Assembly (NCBI RefSeq): GCF_029837695.1
Contig: NZ_JAOEEA010000014.1
Span: 1 to 64,000, forward strand
Direction: 5' to 3'
DNA from: Pseudomonas sp. GD04019
Lineage (GTDB): Bacteria; Pseudomonadota; Gammaproteobacteria; Pseudomonadales; Pseudomonadaceae
DNA: 64,000 nucleotides
Shown: one piece after another, positions 60,727 to 64,000 of the stretch
Layout of the letters: each line of letters starts with the position of its first letter
Numbering within the stretch: position 1 is the stretch's first letter
Notes under the pieces: model-generated
What the model saw: only the letters and a program-made list of their open reading frames with translations
Databases searched by the model: none
Told to the model about the DNA's origin: nothing
Program-made: the position numbers and the translations under genes

Positions 60727-61434
60727 ATGCCCGACGCACTGATCGAACTCAACGACCTCGGCTTCGCCTGGCCCGGCCAGGCCGAGCTGCTGGATATCCC
60801 CGCCTTCACCCTGCAACGTGGTGAGAGCCTGTTCCTCAAGGGCCCCAGCGGCAGCGGCAAGACTACCCTGCTCGGCCTGCTCGGTGGCGTGCAGAAGCCC
60901 GGCCGCGGCAGCCTCAAGTTGCTCGGCCAGGAGCTGGCGACGCTGTCCTCCGGCGCCCGCGATCGCTTCCGCGTCGACCACACCGGCTACATCTTCCAGC
61001 AGTTCAACCTGCTACCGTTCCTCTCGGTGCGCGAGAACGTCGAGCTGCCCTGCCGCTTCTCCCAGAGCCGCGCGCATCGGGCCGCGGAGCGCCACGGCAG
61101 CGTCGACGGTGCCGCCGCGCAGCTGCTCGAACACCTGGGACTCAAGGCCGAGTTGCTGGAGCGCCGCGCCGACAGCCTGTCCATCGGCCAGCAGCAACGG
61201 GTCGCCGCCGCCCGTGCGCTGATCGGCCAGCCAGAACTGGTGATCGCCGATGAGCCCACTTCGGCGCTGGACCATGACGCCCGCGAGGCCTTCCTGCAGT
61301 TGCTGTTCGCCGAGTGCCGCGCGGCCGGCGCCAGCCTGCTGTTCGTCAGCCACGACCAGAGCCTGGCGCCGCTGTTCGACCGCAGCGTCTCGCTGGCCGA
61401 GCTGAACCGCGCCAGCAAGCCGGTGGAGGTCTGA
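60727..61434 (+). CDS. ABC transporter ATP-binding protein (LolD/MacB class)
   Basis: 235 residues. Walker A GPSGSGKTTLL, Q-loop FQQFNLLPFLSVRENVELP, signature LSIGQQQRVAAARAL (Ile in place of the usual Gly/Ser: LSIGQ), Walker B LVIADEPTSALD and H-loop FVSHD. MacB/LolD-type ATPases drive mechanotransmission rather than classical import, so with the FtsX-like permease this may not be a true zinc importer. Cotranscribed with zrgA (80-base gap) and the permease (1-base gap). Confidence 0.92.
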   Translation: MPDALIELNDLGFAWPGQAELLDIPAFTLQRGESLFLKGPSGSGKTTLLGLLGGVQKPGRGSLKLLGQELATLSSGARDRFRVDHTGYIFQQFNLLPFLSVRENVELPCRFSQSRAHRAAERHGSVDGAAAQLLEHLGLKAELLERRADSLSIGQQQRVAAARALIGQPELVIADEPTSALDHDAREAFLQLLFAECRAAGASLLFVSHDQSLAPLFDRSVSLAELNRASKPVEV

Positions 61435-61435
61435 C

Positions 61436-62698
61436 ATGCACCTACTGCGCATCGCTCTGGCCAGCCTGGCCAACCGCCGCTTCACCGCGCTGCTCACGGT
61501 GTTCGCCATCGCCCTCTCGGTGTGCCTGCTGCTGGCCGTCGAGCGCGTGCGCACCGAGGCCCGCGCCAGCTTCGCCAGCACCATCAGCGGCACCGACCTG
61601 ATCGTCGGCGCCCGTTCCGGCTCGGTGAACCTGCTGCTGTACTCGGTGTTCCGCATCGGCAACGCCACCAACAATATCCGCTGGGACAGCTTCGAGACCC
61701 TGGCCAAACACCCGCAGGTGAAGTGGGCCATCCCGCTGTCGCTGGGCGACTCGCACCGCGGCTACCGGGTGCTGGGTACCGCCCCCGGCTACTTCGAGCA
61801 CTATCGCTACGGCCGCGCCCAGCCGCTGCAGCTGGCCCAGGGCAAGCCGTTCGCCGACCTGTTCGAGGTGGTGCTCGGCGCCGAAGTGGCCGAGGCGCTG
61901 AAGTACAAGCTGGGCGACCAGATCGTCCTGGCCCACGGCGTCGCCACCGTCAGCCTGACCCAGCACGACGACAAGCCCTTCACCGTGGTCGGCATTCTCG
62001 CCCGCACCGGCACACCGGTGGACCGCACCCTGCACATCTCGCTGGAGGGCATGGAGGCGCTGCACGTCGACTGGCAGAACGGCATGCCGGCCCGCGGCAA
62101 CGCCAAGGTCTCCGCCGAGCAGGCGCGCGGCATGCACCTGCAGCCCAAGGCGATCACCGCCGTGCTGTTGGGGCTGAAGAGCAAGGTCGCCACCTTCGCC
62201 GTGCAGCGTCAGGTCAACGAATTCCGTGGCGAACCGCTGCTGGCGATCCTCCCCGGCGTGGCCCTGCAGGAGCTGTGGAGCCTGATGGGCACGGCGGAGA
62301 AGGCGCTGTTCGTGGTCTCGCTGTTCGTCGTGCTGACCGGCCTGATCGGCATGCTCACCGCCATCCTCACCAGCCTCAACGAACGCCGCCGCGAGATGGC
62401 CATCCTGCGTTCGGTGGGCGCGCGGCCCTGGCATATCGCCGGGCTGCTGGTGCTGGAGGCCCTGGTGCTGGCCGTGGCCGGCGCCGCGCTGGGCCTGGGC
62501 CTGCTGTATGGCGGCATCGCCGCCAGCCAGGGTTGGGTGCAGGCGCAATACGGCCTGTACCTGCCGCTGGCGCTGCCCAGCGCCTATGAGTGGAGCCTGC
62601 TCGGCGCTATTCTGGGCGCCGCCCTGCTGATGGGCGCCGTGCCGGCCTGGCGCGCCTACCGGCAGTCGCTGGCCGACGGCCTGTCCATTCGTCTATGA
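61436..62698 (+). CDS. FtsX/MacB-like ABC permease
   Basis: 420 residues: TM1 about 12-34, a large periplasmic domain (about 40-285), then three C-terminal TMs (about 290-315, 345-370, 385-408) with the FtsX core GMLTAILTSLNERRREMAIL and RSVGARPWHIAGLLVLEAL. Partner of the ATPase at 60727. GGAGG 6 bases before the ATG. Confidence 0.9.
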   Translation: MHLLRIALASLANRRFTALLTVFAIALSVCLLLAVERVRTEARASFASTISGTDLIVGARSGSVNLLLYSVFRIGNATNNIRWDSFETLAKHPQVKWAIPLSLGDSHRGYRVLGTAPGYFEHYRYGRAQPLQLAQGKPFADLFEVVLGAEVAEALKYKLGDQIVLAHGVATVSLTQHDDKPFTVVGILARTGTPVDRTLHISLEGMEALHVDWQNGMPARGNAKVSAEQARGMHLQPKAITAVLLGLKSKVATFAVQRQVNEFRGEPLLAILPGVALQELWSLMGTAEKALFVVSLFVVLTGLIGMLTAILTSLNERRREMAILRSVGARPWHIAGLLVLEALVLAVAGAALGLGLLYGGIAASQGWVQAQYGLYLPLALPSAYEWSLLGAILGAALLMGAVPAWRAYRQSLADGLSIRL

Positions 62699-62706
62699 GG
62701 TTGCCC

Positions 62707-63219
62707 ATGCGTCATCTGTTGTTCGCCCTGCTGCTCGCCGTCGCCACTCCGTTGTGGGCAGCAGAGCCCCGCGAGCTGACCTGGAGCGAGCTGATTCCGG
62801 AAGACGCACCGCCACAGGCGCCACAGCAGGCGCCGATGCACGACCTGTCGCAGCTGGCCGATGCCCTGGCCGCCGAGAGCGGCCCGGCGGCCCAGCAATC
62901 GGCGCCGGACGCACCGGTGGTGCAGGCGCTGGACAACCAGCAGGTCAAGCTGCCCGGCTACATCGTGCCGCTGGACGTGACCGAAGAAGGCCGGGTGACG
63001 GAGTTCCTCTTCGTGCCCTATTTCGGCGCCTGCATCCACGTGCCGCCACCGCCATCCAACCAGATCGTGCATGTCACCAGCGAGCTGGGCGTGCAGATGG
63101 ACGCCCTGTACCAGCCCTTCTGGATCGAGGGGCCGCTCAAGGTCGAGGCCACCGACAGCGAGATGGGCAGCGCCGGCTACAAGATGACCGCGGAGAAGAT
63201 CTACGCCTACGAGATGTAG
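62707..63219 (+). CDS. DUF3299 periplasmic protein
   Basis: 170 residues with a signal peptide (MRHLLFALLLAVATPLWA). DUF3299 core: KLPGYIVPLDVTEEGRVTEF, then LFVPYFGACIHVPPPPSNQI. Such proteins typically follow MacB-like ABC genes and are linked to zinc limitation; molecular role unknown. ATG 62707 has GAGG 6 bases upstream; an alternative ATG at 62695 overlaps the permease stop (ATGA) and would add four residues. Confidence 0.86.
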   Translation: MRHLLFALLLAVATPLWAAEPRELTWSELIPEDAPPQAPQQAPMHDLSQLADALAAESGPAAQQSAPDAPVVQALDNQQVKLPGYIVPLDVTEEGRVTEFLFVPYFGACIHVPPPPSNQIVHVTSELGVQMDALYQPFWIEGPLKVEATDSEMGSAGYKMTAEKIYAYEM

Positions 63220-63254
63220 TGCGACAGGCCGTCGCACCCCGAGGTGCGCGGCCA

Positions 63255-63268
63255 TTGAGCCAGATCAA
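63255..63268 (+). promoter_or_regulatory. putative Anr (FNR-type) box upstream of oprG
   Basis: TTGAG-N4-ATCAA differs from the Anr consensus TTGAT-N4-ATCAA at one base and lies 69 bases before the oprG ATG. Anr-dependent, low-oxygen expression of oprG is known in P. aeruginosa. Confidence 0.6.
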
Positions 63269-63337
63269 CAAGCGCCCGCGCGGGCTCCGTAGCATGACAG
63301 TCAGCCAATACGAACTGCTGACTCCCCGGAGCCCACC

Positions 63338-64000
63338 ATGCATAAATCCCTGTTCGCCACTTCCCTGCTGGCCCTCGCCCTGGCCGCCCCGCTGGCCCAG
63401 GCCCACCAGGCCGGCGACATCATCCTCCGTGCCGGCGCCGTCACCGTCGACCCGCACGAAAGCAGCAGCGACATCTGGGTCGGCGCGCTCGGCACCGACG
63501 TGGCCGGCACCAAGGCCACCCTGGACAGCGACACCCAGCTGGGCCTGAACTTCGCCTATATGGTCACCGACCACGTCGGCGTCGAACTGCTGGCTGCCAC
63601 CCCGTTCAGCCACGACGTCGGCGTCAAGGGCATGCCCGGCGCCTTCGCCGGCCTCAACGGCAAGCTCGGCGAGCTCAAGCACCTGCCGCCGACCCTGAGC
63701 GTGGTGTACTACCCGCTGGACACCGCCTCGGCCTTCCAGCCCTATGTCGGCGCCGGCATCAACTACACCTGGTTCTTCGACACCAAGCTGAGCAGCGAGG
63801 CCGAGGACAAGGGCTTCAGCGGCCTCGACCTGGACGACTCCTGGGGCCTAGCCGCCCAGGTGGGCATGGACTACATGCTGACCGACAACGTGATGGTCAA
63901 CGCCCAGGTGCGCTACATCGACATCGACACCCAGGGCAGCACCAGCTTCGGCGGCCGCGAGGTCGAGGTGGATGTGGACGTCGATCCGTTCGTGTACATG
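63338..64000 (+). CDS. oprG: OmpW-family outer-membrane protein OprG (3' end cut by the window)
   Basis: 221 codons before the window edge. Signal peptide (cleaved after AQA, near residue 22), then OmpW hallmarks: AGDIILRAGAVTVDP, GLNFAYMVTDHVGVELLAAT, PFSHDVG, YVGAGINYTWFFD. Eight-stranded barrel letting small hydrophobic molecules diffuse laterally. GGAG 7 bases before the ATG. Only the last one or two strands are missing. A separate promoter with an Anr-like box is likely. Confidence 0.93.
   Translation, partial: MHKSLFATSLLALALAAPLAQAHQAGDIILRAGAVTVDPHESSSDIWVGALGTDVAGTKATLDSDTQLGLNFAYMVTDHVGVELLAATPFSHDVGVKGMPGAFAGLNGKLGELKHLPPTLSVVYYPLDTASAFQPYVGAGINYTWFFDTKLSSEAEDKGFSGLDLDDSWGLAAQVGMDYMLTDNVMVNAQVRYIDIDTQGSTSFGGREVEVDVDVDPFVYM

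Overview
The window is GC-rich chromosomal DNA of a Pseudomonas (Gammaproteobacteria). The evidence is protein similarity plus gene order: tolC | thiC ... nudF-yqiB-cpdA-yqiA-parE-...-parC, and dxs ... ribA-...-pgpA-thiL-nusB-ribH-ribBA-ribE-ribD-nrdR ... cnoX ... zrgA-ABC-oprG. As I remember the P. aeruginosa map, both blocks are conserved there but lie far apart, so this is another species. I saw no rRNA, tRNA, CRISPR array, prophage or IS transposase. Both ends cut genes: a chemoreceptor at the left and an OprG-type porin at the right.

Layout. 1-3511: chemoreceptor and TolC. 3738-7243: TPP riboswitch, thiC and a CytX-type permease. 7374-8126: lipoprotein. 8238-16607: six tightly coupled minus-strand genes encoding an E1-like/GNAT-like fusion, an acyl-CoA dehydrogenase, an MMPL/RND transporter, a detached RND-porter-like periplasmic protein, a LolA-like protein and an outer-membrane barrel; a PAS protein lies just upstream. 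17980-26317: nudF to parC housekeeping block. 26453-28323: PqiC-like lipoprotein, xseB, ispA. 28446-40726: accessory module (PAP2 phosphatase, two AraC regulators, DUF1302 barrel, DUF1329 protein, DUF1254 protein, single-chain acyl-CoA carboxylase, alpha/beta hydrolase) that separates ispA from dxs. 40808-47297: dxs, an unusual chemoreceptor, cobalamin riboswitch and btuB. 47361-56937: minus-strand vitamin block (btuF, ribA, pgpA, thiL, nusB, ribH, ribBA, ribE, FMN riboswitch, ribD, nrdR). 57073-64000: lipoprotein, methyltransferase, CnoX, thioesterase, a putative Zur-controlled zinc operon and oprG.

Themes. Cofactor supply dominates: thiamine (thiC, cytX, thiL, dxs), riboflavin (ribA/BA/D/E/H), B12 (btuB, btuF) and isoprenoids (ispA, dxs), with three riboswitches of different classes. 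The least familiar part is the 8238-16607 operon. I infer that it makes an acylated small molecule or lipid and moves it to or through the outer membrane. Its barrel and LolA-like protein share motifs with the DUF1302/DUF1329 pair in the 30596-33819 module. At least five palindromic GTAG...CTAC-type repeats of REP style are scattered between genes; one follows a near-copy of the thiC 3' end and one supplies the last codons of ribD.
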